A model generated the notes under the pieces. That model was given only the letters and a program-made list of their open reading frames with translations. It had not been told where the DNA came from and did no database searches. Made by a program: the position numbers and the translations under genes. Shown in pieces: positions 1 through 13,097 of a stretch of 64,000 bases of DNA; within the stretch, counting starts at the first letter, position 1; each line of letters opens with the position of its first letter. This DNA is from Onchocerca volvulus (lineage: Eukaryota > Nematoda > Chromadorea > Rhabditida > Onchocercidae): the NCBI GenBank assembly GCA_000499405.2, contig HG738138.1, forward strand, positions 6,694,888-6,758,887, in the 5' to 3' direction.

Positions 1-71
1 GAAAAAATTCATGCATATAGCTTAAAAAAAAAAAAAACATTTTGTATAAATTATCTACATTGATGACATAC

Positions 72-3000
72 CTGTAGTTGGCATAGACATTAAAGTAGTC
101 ATTTGATTCATCGGTACAGAATGCTTCTGCGGTTTTTTTTTCATACCCAGATCATCCAAATTAATATTCACTTTGCTTGATGCATCTGCCCATGTCGAAG
201 GAATTTTCTGCAAACAAACAATTCTGCTTCACACTACTTCCAAAAGACAAACAACAAAACTTCAAATGTGCAAAAAGAGAAAACAGTTTTATAAATGTAA
301 ATACTTTTACGAAGAAAGATTGATGAATTTATGAAACTGACCACAACTGATTTCGAAACCTGTTCGACCTGCGGAGAAGGCACATTAACGTGTGACGGAA
401 TAACGGAAACGGAATGCGTGGGCACTGGCATCTGTAGATAGAATGTCTGAAGTTAATGATCAAAACAAAACAGCGAGCGGAGCAAAAATTAACTTGTATT
501 TTTGAGAATGGTTTTCTTTCTCAGTGCAAAAAGCAGTATACTCTACAGGATTCATGAAAGCTTTAATGAAGATTAGGCCCATTATAGCTTTCATCTATGT
601 ATGAAAACAAAGAAAAAAAAATTGTATTCGGCTGAAAACTACCACTTCCTGAACAAATCTACTGCCAGTTATTATTTTAATTTCAGGAAAGTCAAAAAAA
701 AGCGTCAAATTTATGTACTTGTATTTATAATTTTTGCAAATACTTTACAGATTCTTATTCTTTCACGAACTAAAATTCGGAAAGTTCAATTATCCAACAA
801 CTAAACAGCAACAATCTAACGTACTAATGGAGTAGCTGCAGCCAAAAGAACAGTGTTTTGAAGAGGTGGTTGCACAGCAGTGTCAGCCAAAGTTACATGA
901 ATTGCAGATACGTCATCCGAACCTGAAAAAAGGGTAGCATTGCCACCCAATACGGATGAAAATGTTGCCTGTACAGGTGCTGCAGCTGAGGGCAAAGTAA
1001 TAGAATCAGCAAATGCAACAGATGGTGCAGCAGCAGATATACATTGTTGATTTGCATTTGAAAGTGCAATATTTGATATTGATCTAGAATGAAGATATCA
1101 AATTAATCGAGAGTAGTTAAAAAATTTATGCTTACTGCAAACATTTAAATATATGATATCTGGATGCAATTCTTTCAAGATACCTAATATCATATTTTCT
1201 TGCAGTCAAAAAAAAATCGAGCTATATTAATACGCGATTCCGTAATAAGAGTAGAATCAAAGCACAATTTCGTCAAATCTTATTCTCGAAAAGATATATT
1301 AATTGATAAGTTCGGCAAACGACTAGCACCAAATTGATTGTTGCAAAAAAGAAAAAAAAAAAAAAAAAAGACACATTAGAACAGAAGTCAATAAGATTCA
1401 CATACTCAGGAGACAAATTGTCATAATGCAATGGCGAAATAGGTTGTTGAGTGCTAGCCAACTGGTTCACAGTTTTCACTAACGAGGGAGGTTGCAAAAT
1501 GAAAGTTTCCGACGTATCTTTGAAAAATGAAGTTGAGGAATAGCTCGAATTGCCATTACCATTGAATTCATCTAATCCAAGCAGATCTAAACAAAAAGTT
1601 CAAAATAAATTTCAATGAATTTAGGCATCCTGAAAAGTGCAACTTAGGTTTAATGTTATTTGCACATTCCTACATTATCTTAATGCTTAACGTAAAGACC
1701 ATTTAAGCTCTTCTATTTTACCAATCAGTTCAGCTAATAGCAACATACGTAATAAAAACAGTACACTGCAGTGAATAAGCAATCTCAAATGGCTTATTCA
1801 TTGCAATGTACTGTTTTTGAGACACCTGAGATGTATGCACATGACATACTGATAAATAGAGAAACAGTTAAGAAAGATAGTCGTAACCAGACGAGCCACA
1901 GCATATTTCAACAGATCCGAACTGAAAACTACATAACAGTAGAGTAGATCGATTCCTTGAAACCTGCCAATCAAAATTTGCCACAGATTTGTATCGACAG
2001 TTTTCTTAATTTTTTTTTTCTGCGTCAATTTCACAGTTAAATCACTGATCATAATTCCCTCTCCATTACACGTTCATACGACAGGCTCAATATACATACC
2101 ATGTTTTCTTTGACGCATGTCCACGAAATGCTAGTTGATTAGTCTGGCTAATATTCCCAATTCCATCCCTGCAGATTCTTGTAATTCTATCGAACCTAAT
2201 CTATCATTTTCCAATTCACTTCCCTAGCTGAGTCAACACAAACCAAACAAGTACCCCCCCGTATTCTCCAATAATCCGATTACCTTCACCAGTAATAAGT
2301 TCAGCAACAAACTAGAAAGATTTTGATTGCACAAAACATTCGCAAATATTTGCAGAAATATTGGCAAAAAAATTCATCACTAATATTTTTGCAAATATTT
2401 GTCAAGCTGAGACTGTATGCAGAGAAAATCGAGAGATGTGTGTTGGCTTCATCTGGATAATATAAATTACCTGCAATGCACAATGGCCAATGAATTTTTG
2501 AAATTTTACGTGGGAAAAGTATAACAAAAGAAGGCAGAAAGGAGAACCATTAAATAAAAAAAAAAAATTCATATATATGTTATGCATGAAGCGATTGTTA
2601 CGCAAAATAGAAGAATATCTAAAATGCGCATATCATAACCACCTTATTGTCTGATTGGTCACCAAATACTATTACAATTTATTTGTGAGATAGAATGCAA
2701 GCATTCAAGGATGCGCTTAGTGGAGCAGAGTTTTGAGGATAACATCTTAGCTAAAAAATCGAAAGAAATGTAATAATATCGTTACAGTTTTTTCATTGTA
2801 TTGACATTTTCGGAAATCAGTTCATAGAAAAAAAATAGAAAAAAACTAAAATTACTGCCAAAGATTAGCAGTAAAATTGCTGTCAATCTATGACAGTAAT
2901 TTTACTAATATTTGAAATATGTTATGAACCGTTGATTGGATTATTTTGTAGAGAAATGCCACTTTCGGGATGTTTTACTGTCGGGGCAATTATATTCGAA

Positions 3001-5659
3001 CCAGCAGAAGGTGGAGGAGGAGGTACAACAGCAGGAATTGGAACATCAGTGGTATGTAGTGGATAAGGCTTATGAATGGGTTGCGATTGCGCTGCTACTA
3101 ACGATGGTGTTGAAACTTTTTGATACTGAGACTGAAGATTACGAGCGAGAGCAAAATCACCGAATTCTTCATCATCCTCGATTTCTTGGCCAATCACCTC
3201 CGGGGTATGCTGCAAGTAAATTAGCTGGTAAACGTTACAAAACAGAAATTTGAAATTATATAGGAATGGTAATAATTCGACTGTTATGATTAAAAGCAGC
3301 TGCCAAATTAATTTTTAACCAACCTCCCGTATACCGAGTTCTGGACTATCGCCTCCACCATGGCTGATCTCTTCGTCTGGGAACTGGAATGAATTTACTT
3401 CGCGATGATGATAAGAATCTCTAAAACCAACCAAAATGTTATTTGCTTAATGACATAGTAATATTCTCCAGCAAAGTAAGATGAAAAAGAAACAACCTTC
3501 CATCTTCATCATATGAATTCCGCCTCTTTGAAGAATCACTGCCATTTCTCCAATCACCAAAATTTCCTCTATTATTGTCTAAAAGAGGAGAAGATAACAA
3601 ATATCTCTAATCTAACAAGGTAATCAAACGAAATTTTATTCAATGCTTTGTACTTCAAAACTCATCTTAGAAAGTTCAGACTCATCGAATTAGAATATTT
3701 CATTGTTACTCTCTACAAGACGTGTAACTACTGAAAAAGCTTTAAATATGCTGCATCTGTCCCAAAAATTAATAAATTACTCCACCTAACATTTTAGCAA
3801 ATCATTTAAATGTTTGATGTTTCTTAATTTGTATTTGATTTTGTCAATATTACAACAGTGTCATTTCCTACGTTGAATGACCTTAGCATTCTCTATTTCC
3901 GTACTACTTTCTTTACCAAATAAGTATAAAAAATTCCTAATTCTTAGCCTCAGTGACATATTACATTGCACTGAATGCTTTTGTCTGTACTATCCCAAGA
4001 ATGGCAATTCGAGCTCCTCACAATGCTATAAAAACATATATTTGTACTTGTATGTAGATACAACACTGCTTCTATATGATAACAATATTGATATGAAATG
4101 CACAGCTAGTTCTTTTTTAAGCTAATGAAGATATTTTATTTTGATTATGTGCCATGCCAGAAAAAAGTTTCAATAACTAACTGAAGGTAGTTTGTCCACC
4201 CAAACGCATATCGTCTTTTGAATAGCCTTTGTATTTTTCCCTGCCTTCTAATTTTGCCTTTTTTCGCTCCGCTTTTAACTGGTCATCATCTTGAATTAAT
4301 TCGAACAAAACGCTAGCCCGATGTCGTACTGCAAACAAAAATTGATCATAAAAAATACTATTTCCAATCCAAACCCTTTTCACATTAAAAAGCTCAAGAT
4401 TTGAGTACACTGAACTATTTTAACAAACTTATTACTATTTCCCTCCATGAACGCATTTGGGCTAATATTTATATACTAATTAAATCAGTGATGTCAAAAC
4501 ATTTCGAAAAAGTGCATACTAGTTTTCTTTCAGAGTCGGGTCATATAACAGTTAAGTTTGTTAAGACATATGTTCATATAAATTACGTAGGAAAATAAAA
4601 ATTAAATTATAGTTTTTCTCAAAATCAAAAATAAAATAAATCATACCGTTAAGTCCCTGATCCTTTCCCTTTTCATCAATAAATTTATAGGACTCCAGCG
4701 TACGCATCTCAAATAAACGATCACGTGCATTGCTCACTACCCGCTCACTGCCATTTTTTAACAGATAGTGTAGTAGTGTTAAGGACTGAAAGAAAACCAA
4801 GTATAATATTACAGAAAGTGTAGAAAAGCTCATAAATTTGTCGTAAAAAACAATAAAATACTAAAATAATGAAGAGTTTGTCCAAAAATAACAAATAGAA
4901 TCAAATTTTACTCCTTAAAATCTTAAGACTAAGCCTCTGTTAGATTCTGCAGCCATTTCTTCATAGATAATAAAACATATCACGAAATGTTCTTGCCTTA
5001 TATACTCGTCTCCATGCATTCTTGTTGTCCTGTAACATACGCTTCCACAGCATGCTCATGACTTCGGGAAATGTATCATACTGATATGTCATATGCGCGA
5101 TTTCAGCCATTTGAGGCCCTGTTGGTCCCCACGGATCTTCGTTCGTTGCTTCTCGGACCTTACTTTCTGCTTCTGTATAGTTCATTACCATCCCCTGCCT
5201 AAAAAAATTTGGAAAAAAAGACTAACAAACCAACATATTCTAAAACAAAATTCCAAGATTATTCTAACTTTTTTATGAACTTGATGATTTTTACCCAATA
5301 ATCTGACCATATCCTACAAAATTCAACACAAATTATTAAATGATGAGTTTCACATCAAGAAAAAACAATGCCATTCACTAAAAGCTTCTAATCTTATAAG
5401 AAAAGTAATATTGAACATTTCGAATATGGATTATTTAGGAAGAATAGGTCAATGATAACTGAAATTTGAGACGTAATATATAGTGTATTTAAAACAAATA
5501 AAATGGCTGACTGAAGTGAACTCAACATTCCAGGAAAAAACTTTTGAAAATTAGTAGGAACGCTTACACTTTATCACCAAGTTTCCTGATTTCATATGTG
5601 TTGAACGAATCGGCTACTGTTTTCGTAAAACTTGCAATGCCACTCAAAAGATCCGACAT
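72..5659 (-). CDS. Epsin-like clathrin adaptor (CLINT1/epsinR type), 3' partial
   Basis: Eleven exons join in phase: 5568-5659, 4997-5198, 4647-4785, 4182-4328, 3497-3578, 3324-3420, 2930-3209, 1406-1586, 825-1083, 342-431 and 72-207. They give about 568 residues, and the last donor (GTATGT just below 72) points to an exon outside the window. The ENTH domain fills roughly residues 25-165, with the motifs VVMNY-like, DPWGPTG, WRRVYK, NGSERVV and KGKDQGLN. In the family this fold binds phosphoinositides at the trans-Golgi network and endosomes. The tail is low complexity. It carries an acidic DDEEFGDF patch, of the kind that binds AP-1/GGA ear domains, and ends with PSTWADASSKVNINLDDL, a signature shared with CLINT1 rather than classical epsins. 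No ubiquitin-interacting motifs were seen. The first ATG at 5659-5657 opens the ENTH helix-0 region. Confidence in family is high; the weak GTTCAT donor at 2930 is the least certain junction. Confidence 0.9.
2342..2402. repeat. Intronic inverted repeat, 21-bp stem with 19-nt loop
   Basis: Arms 2342-2362 and 2382-2402 are reverse complements over 21 positions, with two substitutions that would be G-U wobbles in RNA. The loop is 2363-2381. It lies in the long intron 1587-2929 of the CLINT1-like gene. The arms are AT-rich (CAAATATTTGC core), so it could be a small transposon remnant or a chance palindrome. Confidence 0.6.
2865..2908. repeat. Imperfect palindrome just downstream of CLINT1 exon 2930-3209
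   Basis: CTGTCA (2880-2885) and TGACAG (2891-2896) flank a 5-nt loop. The pairing continues through TAAAATT/AATTTTA and TTAG/CTAA with one 3-nt bulge. A competing stem pairs AAAATTACTG near 2848 with CAGTAATTTT. The element is intronic and no function is visible. Confidence 0.45.
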
Positions 5660-7490
5660 GATCTCACTGACACTGCTTGAATCTCGAAATTAGGAAAATG
5701 ATACTGTAAGCATTAAAAAAAAAAACTCATCATCCTGCACGGACCAACGAAACCACAACAAACGAAACTTCTCCTAATCAATAGTCCTGATTTGAAGCAG
5801 AATTCCCTTTTCCCCGTACACCTGCACATTCTACCCCTTCATACATACACACAAATGAACAACATTAAGATGCCAAAAGAATGAAATTGTCATTCATACA
5901 CTGTAAGAAACTCTGACGAGGTTACTGTGCAATAATCTTGTTCTCACTGAGACACTGTTTCTTTACGTTTGCGATTCTCTTACTTTTTGTACAAGTTTTG
6001 CAGAAATGATCTTCCGGATCGAGGAAGGGTTTTCTCTAATTTTGTCCTAGTATTTATCTAACTGATAGAGATTAAATTGGAATAATAGCTTCCTTTATTA
6101 CTTACACTTAAGTAATCATTTCTTAGTTATATTTCGTAACTTGGCTTTCATTTTTGTATTTTCCTGCTTTGGCCTCATTTCTTATCACTTTGTTCAACTA
6201 TTATCATATTCAGATAATACTTCCACTTGCATGGACAGTCTAATTTAATTTCATCCATAATTTATTTAATTGTCATTCTTTTTGAAAGAAATTATTTGGT
6301 AATTTTCGAGGACCAGTGCTAATCAGATGCACTAAGCGATTGCCCAAGTATTTTGTAAATTGTTGCATGTGTTGAATAAAATAGTATTTGATCCAAAATT
6401 TGTTATCGAACTGATTGCTTATTTCAAAAAAGTAGTTTTCATATTAATTTAAAATCGCAATTTCTCGCAACTTCGACATATGACAGAAACGATCAAAGAG
6501 AGGAAGGAAGATGAGGTAAAATGAAAGTACATTTTGAATATTTTGAAGAATACGCTCACTGCAAAAGCATGATTGAGAAAATATGAAGAAAGCGATGAAA
6601 TTCTAAACAGTTAAGATGCTGAAATGTCAATTAATCTTTTGTAGTGACCTTTATCAAAGAAGATCTGTTTAAAATTGTCCAAGATCTTGATTTGCAATGG
6701 GAATCATTCACAAATAAACTACTTGATTATTAACGTAACACGTCCAATTATGGAAATCCAATATTCGTCAGCACAAATGTAAGCTTTTTATTTGTTGTAA
6801 CATTTAAGTGATACACTGCAGGGTTTGATTTTAACACATATCTTATAAATTGGCAATTGCAATTTAATAGCTATTGAAAAGTTGTCTTATGAAGTTTGCA
6901 TAAGAAAGACTGACCGGGAAGCCCCGTGGGAGCGGGGCTTCCTTCTGATCGTTTGGATGGAAAGAAGACAACGGCCTAGACTCGAGAGGAAAGGCTCACT
7001 TTACTAAGTGCACCCGATTCCCTCTTCCAACCCAATTTATCCCTTACTTTTTCTTTTCAACTAGCATCTCCTACCACTTCTATTTATGGATATATCTATC
7101 TATCCTCTTGCTTCTTCCCTTCCTCTGCCTGTTTTCTGCCGACATCATCCAATCATTACAGGGATCATTAGCAGTGCAGTTTATCATTCTTTTTGTCATT
7201 TTATTTTTTGTTGTCCTATCCATTTCCTTTTTTTACATGTCCCGATTTGGTCTCCTCTGCGATTCTTCCTATCCCTTCATCTACTTGAAATCCTCTGTGG
7301 GGTTAACTTCTAATCTGAAATGAGACCGCTCAACTTTGAGATCTACGAAAGAACAAAAACTGAGAATACGAGCTCCCTTAAATTCTAGAATTTCCGCTGT
7401 TCAGATCTTTCCCAAGAATTCCAAAATAATATGCCATACATTGTGGATTGTTCTTTGTTTGTTTGTTTGTTTGTTTGTTTTTTTATTTAC
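5660..7490. other. Intergenic stretch upstream of the CLINT1-like gene
   Basis: I see no gene here. It must hold the 5' leader and promoter of the minus-strand CLINT1-like gene, but no TATA box or trans-splice acceptor can be singled out. The stretch contains the GC-rich hairpin at 6917-6942, a pyrimidine-rich tract from about 7016 to 7310 on the plus strand, and a TTTG tetranucleotide run at about 7453-7480. Confidence 0.6.
6917..6942. repeat. GC-rich perfect hairpin
   Basis: GGAAGCCCCG, a 6-nt loop TGGGAG, then CGGGGCTTCC: ten uninterrupted base pairs, eight of them inside an almost pure GC block. The surroundings are around 70% AT, so this is an outlier. It could be part of a structured RNA or of a repeat-family end. 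It is too short to be a tRNA and has no recognisable partner motif. Confidence 0.7.
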
Positions 7491-7990
7491 TCACGATTTA
7501 ATTTTATCTTGACAAAACGAAGTTCGTAATTGAAGCACTTTTATTGTTCTCTCTTTCAAAAGTAAATCAGCTTTCAGTGCCATGAAAGACTTTAGCAAAA
7601 TTTTTAAATTGTCGTCACCATTTGATATGATTTTAGACAGAAATTCAGTAACGTTCGTTTGTGCGATGGAATTTTTTACCTAGGAAATTGATTGAGCCAT
7701 ACATCTGATAGAATTTCAGTCTTAAATAAATTTAATATTTCATTACCAAGTATATAAGAAATATAGAATTTGTTGTTAAGCGTGGTTGATTTTTCGAGAA
7801 TATTTAATAATTCCAGAAAATTCAGAATTGAAACTTCCGAGGTATCTTTTGTCTTTGGAGCATAAGAAAGATTAGGGTATTGGGAAATGGGAAGTTTTAA
7901 ATTGGCAGTATTTTCAAATTGTAACACTAGTTTAGTGATGATAGCAGTCAAAAGAGTGATGATTTTCAAAAATATGAATATACTTATAAG
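7491..7990 (-). pseudogene. Unidentified secreted-protein-like open frames, offset by one base
   Basis: On the minus strand an open frame from about 7990 to 7676 starts with a hydrophobic signal-peptide-like stretch (FIFLKIITLLTAIITKLVLQ). It continues for about 80 polar, helix-prone residues to a stop at 7676. The other frame is open at once from about 7672 and gives another roughly 60 codons (TEFLSKII, LLKSFMALKADLLLKER) up to 7491. The two halves look like one protein broken by a single-base shift. No ATG precedes the first half in frame. The second half ends on a good GTGAGTAAAT donor, so this could instead be exons of a larger gene. I do not recognise the family. Confidence 0.25.
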
Positions 7991-10900
7991 AAATTAAGAG
8001 AAATAGATTTTCAGAAGCGAAGTAAATACAAGATATAATATATGTTTTTCGAGTAATAATATCAGTTATCTTATTAGTGGTCAATTTGCCAAAATTTATT
8101 TACTTGAAGAGCTGTTGAATTTAATTGCATTGGTTGAATATGAAAACTCAGTTATCAAGGAACATTAAGATGAAATTTTGCCTTTTTCAATTTGTTGAGT
8201 CTTGTAATTTTCTTATGTGCATTAATTATTATTTCTATAAAAAATAAATCACATGAGTAACTATAAGATAGGAATTAATCCATTAAAAGGGATTTTTGAA
8301 TTGTAATCAAGAAATTTGTTGGGAAACATACAGAATGTTTTCGGCCGTCAACCAGTTGTATCATTCCATTTTCTTCACGGTATGTCACTTAATTTCGAAA
8401 GGGAATCATTTGTACATTTTAAACATGAAGTATTTGTTGGGATTTTTGAATTCCAACAATTATATTTTGGATCAGTTCTGATGTCGCCAATCTCTAAGCA
8501 TAATATGATATTAACTTACGCTAAAATCTCATTATTTTACGTTATTGTTTTTATCTCGATAGTTTACTTGAAATGATTGTTTTATCTTAGCAGCTGTCAA
8601 AAAACAACAAATTGTCTTAGTTCTAGATATATTATGTTTTGGCTTGTTAGACATCATGTATTGATTTCAAATAATGATTGTTTTATCTTAACACTTGATG
8701 AAAGACATAATAAATCTCACTGGAGTAATAATAAAGGTATTGTTCAAGTTGTAGAACTTTGTGCATGATGCGTTCGAAATATGTTTTTATTTTTTACAAA
8801 TTATCTTAGTTCTAGCTATATTATGCTTTGGCTTCTTGGACATTATATATTGATCATTTTTCCAGTGCTGTCAAAGCCTTTTTTCCAGCATTTTGCTGTC
8901 AATTTCTAATTTTTGTTACCAGCAAATTGTTTCAATGAGTTATGCTATGAATTATACCTCACTGTTGTAGAATCTTACCTAAAGAATAGAAGCTCAACGA
9001 CTTTTCCGTTTCTACTGCGTCTTTTTCTTATTTTTCATGATTTTTTACATGTTTTAGTAATCATTCTCGAGTAAATAATGAGAAAACTCTCTCGAGGTTT
9101 ATTATCGTGTTCAATGATCCGAAGATTCTCACTTCCATTTGCGACTAATATAAATATACTTTATGATAAAACTGACTTGTTTTGTCTGATTCCGTTTCGT
9201 TTTGGCGATAGCTATTTTGCTGTCCATCGCCGTGATGAGCAGAAGAACTTTCCACTCTCTTGATATACCATAGCGTATTGAAAAATGAAAATGAGAAAAG
9301 AAAAAAAAAAAAAAAAAAACTTTAAAACATCAGTTGTCACACCTCTCTATATGTATTTCTTGCATTTCATCATTTTAATGTCTAAAAAATATCGCCGATA
9401 TTACATCGTTAGATTCGATCCTCTTTAAGTGATTTTAAGAATTTAGTCATTAAATGATGAAATCAGCCAAGTTTCAAGAAAATTAGCTGAAATTTGAAAG
9501 AATTAGGATTGCTTTATTGATTTTTTTTTCTTTTTTGGAAGTTCAAGAATAATAAAATTGAAAAAGGTCAATTGATGACGATTTTATTAAGGTGTTAAAA
9601 TAATGAGCAGTTAAGTTGCGTTGAAAGTAATTCCAAAATATTTCAAAGATCTGTATTATATAGCAGCTGTCATTTGCAAAGTGAGAATGCAGTGTTCTTT
9701 AAGAAATGCATTAAGAATAGTGGGAGTAGGAGGAGCAGCATGGATCAGCTTAAGCTTGAATTCTTCACACGAAGTGCTCATCATCAACTTGCTTTCTTAA
9801 CCATGTCCATAACTTCCTTCTCATCATATCATATTATCCAGATGCTAGTAAGTCAAACTTGTTACATCCTGCCTTAAGTATCAGCCATTTCCGTCACTTC
9901 ATTTTCATTTTTCATCTCATCAAATACATTTTCTTTTGTTAGCATCTCATACTTTGCTTCATTGTCATTGTTTTAAACACAAATTTTCAGAAAACACTGG
10001 AGCCAGAGACATAAATCCATGATCATCCATCACTTTTCTATCTACCAATATCGCTAACAATACTAAAGAATACTTTCTAAGTTCGTTCTGAATGTGTCTC
10101 GGCCCAATTCTTGAATTATTTTTACTGAAATTAATATAACAATTAATGCTTAAATATAATAGGGATGACAACAAAGTGCCATTTCCAGCTTGTTTGTTAT
10201 GTTTATATCAGGATTACCGCTAGCGCCTTGAAATGACCACTACTGGTTCATTTCAGCGTTTTTTCCTGACTGTTCAAGTTGTCCTGGGATATGGATTATT
10301 TTCCAATATTGTTTAATTGTCGTCATTTCTGCATTCCGCGAATTGTGTAGGTTTTTGTTGTTAATTAACAAACTTCAGTATATGCAAATCAAAAAAAAAA
10401 CAAAAATGTGCAAGCATCACTATTAAATACTTTCATTCAAACTTTTCGATTCAAGCTTAACCGTAAGAGCTATTTAGGTAAGTTAAGGTTTGATGATGTA
10501 TTAAATAATCACCACCAGTTTAATGGACGAAGTTATTAATATTAATGGTTGAATTCTGATATTATTGAATCCCTTAGAAAGATTAATCCTCGGCTGTATA
10601 CGTAATAAAATATAAAAAGTTCTGTATTCGGACATGTAAATAATAGTCATACTAAATTAATTTATTCATCTCTCACAATATCCCACATTCGAATGTGACC
10701 GCTGCGATAGGGATTTGAGATTTTTGAGGTTTTTCACTTCGATGAAACAAAATAGTTTTTAAATGACTAGTAAGGTGAAAAAGATGTTACCGGTAATAGC
10801 ACTTGAACTACTGAATTGCCATTCAGAATATCTTATCCAATTGCCAAAATAACACTTATAGAGAGACTTGCGACCACTACAACCTCTTTCCTAATTATGA

Positions 10901-13091
10901 ACATTCTATTTTTGACAGAATCGAATGAATGAATTTATAAAGTGTAAAAGAAACAAAAGAGTAATAATATTTTAACGAAGATTGAAGGGTGTGGAATAAA
11001 AAAGCGTCGGCGGAGTGAAATTATTGAAAATGGTTGAAAGGCCCGGAAAGATGCAAAATAAGGGATAGTTTAAGCCAATTAAAGATTCGTACGATGTCGG
11101 TATGCTCGCCCCCTCATCTTAATACTGCCTTTTCCTTTACCACTTAGCACTTCATTTTTTCTCATTTTACACTATTTCTTTATTGTACTACTTTAATTAT
11201 TTCAATTTTCTTTTTATTATTCTTCCTCTTCTAATTATCTCTATTTCTAATCTTTAGAAATAAATACTAATTTGTCATTTTCATTTTCATTATTTAAACC
11301 AAAGTAATTTATAACAATCACTCTAAAATTATTCATATTCGAACAAATTTAAATATTAGATTTATGATATGATATTTTTCCATTAAACTTCTGAAATTCG
11401 AAATGATAACTTTATTTACTAAAATTTTGCTGGTGAGATTATTTCTGATGCTTAAATTGTATGTGTTTACAATATTGAACACTTTAAAAAAAGAGCAAAA
11501 AGAGCTAATTATCGATACATGGGCCCTTTTAGCTCTCAATCATCATTTGGTTGATATTTTTAAGTAATTTTAATTCTTGCAATTATAATTAAAGGATTAA
11601 AGATTACGAATTGTGCATCGCTTTTTTTCAAGTATATCGGCTGCTTTATGTTTCATATTATTCCTTTTCACAAACTTTGGATTTAGGACCTATACATTCA
11701 CAACCATGTCCACTATGTTAAACGCTTGTAAATGCTTATGATATAGATACCTGCCAGAAAAAAAAAAAATCATTTTTTATCGAAGTAGGGAGAGAAATTT
11801 ATTTCAAAAGAACCATTGAATTCAAAAGTACTTTGATTTCTTAACAGAACTTATATAGATGTTTCAAGTGACAAAAGAGGGATAAGTAGTAATTTAGAAA
11901 ATTTATATAATTCAGTAAACTGAAATAAGACATTTAAGAGTAAAGAATTTTTTACCCGGTTGCTTCCATATTTCGAACCATTATGGAAAAATATCTGTTA
12001 GCATGCATCTGAATTAGAATAATCAGCATATGTTGCTTCACCGATAGGAAGGCAGTTTGATTGGAAATATTTTCGTGATTCTCCGAAGTAGTTCGTAAAA
12101 TGGGAATGAAATAAATTCTAACAGAGATTTTAGTTGGTTAAAGAGCTTTGCATTCCATTTGGTTTCTAATTTTGTTCCTTATTTTCCTAATTTGAAATAC
12201 ATTTGAAAAATTGTTTTCTGAATAACTCATTTTTTAAAGTATTGACTAAATTGTCCCATCTACTTTGAAGCAATTGTATTAAAATACATATTAAAATGTC
12301 ACATTTTGCATCTAGTTCAAAATTTTCTTTGGATTCATTTTTTCTTCCCTTGAATTATTTTTATCCAGGAGATATGTTTGGAGTCTAGAAATTATTATGC
12401 TTGCATTCAGATACTCTTCAGCCTCACAATGTTATTTAGAAAATCCTACTTGCTCAGTTCTTCACACTTGAATATAACGAGTACCATGTTATAATTTAAT
12501 ATGATTTCCATTCCTTGTCGGTTTACAGGTATCTTGGAATTAAAAAATATTTGGCTAGAACATGATCAAGCTTGTGCCATTGCATTTTAAAATCTCCTTA
12601 ATGATCTAAAACTTCTTATCAGTAGTTTTCTTTTTTCTGAGTATTATGCAAACGTTTACATTGTTGAAGCAATTTCAATGAATCGTAATCGAGTATCATG
12701 CCTGAATGACGAGTCAGCAGCCATTGCGGTTGTTTCAGCACACCTACTGAAGCATAGGGTATATATATAATAATTTATGCTTGAAAGAATGAATTTCTTA
12801 TCCATGTTATCACGCTAAGTAAGCGTAGATTGACGAAACACTTATTCACTTGCATGCTGACATCGACATTTTTATTTTGCCTGGTTATTGTCGATAGATT
12901 GCATGCCTCTATCCTCATTTTCCGAAAAATATGTTTTTATCATGTTTTCGAATTAACGATTAAATTTATTTGCAGGAAAAATATTATAAAAAGGAGGATA
13001 GGAAGCTCTCGAGGTAACTAGGCACATAAATAGTGGAATGTTTTTTGGGATTAGGTAATGCTCAGTGGATGATATATCATGAAAATATATC
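7991..13091. other. Intergenic DNA upstream of the arrestin-like gene
   Basis: No gene could be supported in these 5.1 kb. The stretch contains the direct repeats at 8572-8854, a poly-A run at about 9300-9320, a pyrimidine-rich tract at about 11105-11265 and many short AT-rich open frames without splice context. The last few hundred bases should include the arrestin promoter. A 13-bp tandem duplication (13072-13097) abuts its start codon. Confidence 0.5.
8572..8854. repeat. Dispersed short direct repeats
   Basis: A 57-bp unit at 8609-8665 recurs at 8798-8854 with about six differences (core CTTAGTTCTAG, TATATTATG, TTTTGGCTT or CTTTGGCTT). An 18-bp unit AATGATTGTTTTATCTTA at 8572-8589 recurs exactly at 8673-8690. 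The arrangement suggests an old partial duplication of about 100-190 bp, not a clean tandem array. Confidence 0.65.
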
Positions 13092-13097
13092 ATGAAA
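13072..13097 (+). repeat. 13-bp exact tandem duplication across the arrestin start codon
   Basis: ATATATCATGAAA occurs twice back to back. Each copy carries an ATG. The second (13092) opens the arrestin frame. The first (13079) opens a 10-codon frame that ends at TGA overlapping the true coding start. Confidence 0.75.

Noticed and set aside
9400..9425. tRNA-like TTCGATCC element
   Set aside because: No acceptor stem or anticodon arm can be formed around it.
12678..12765. Extra upstream arrestin exon (MNRNRVSC frame with a GTATAT donor)
   Set aside because: The arrestin fold already begins at 13092 with its first strand, and no acceptor joins the two in phase.
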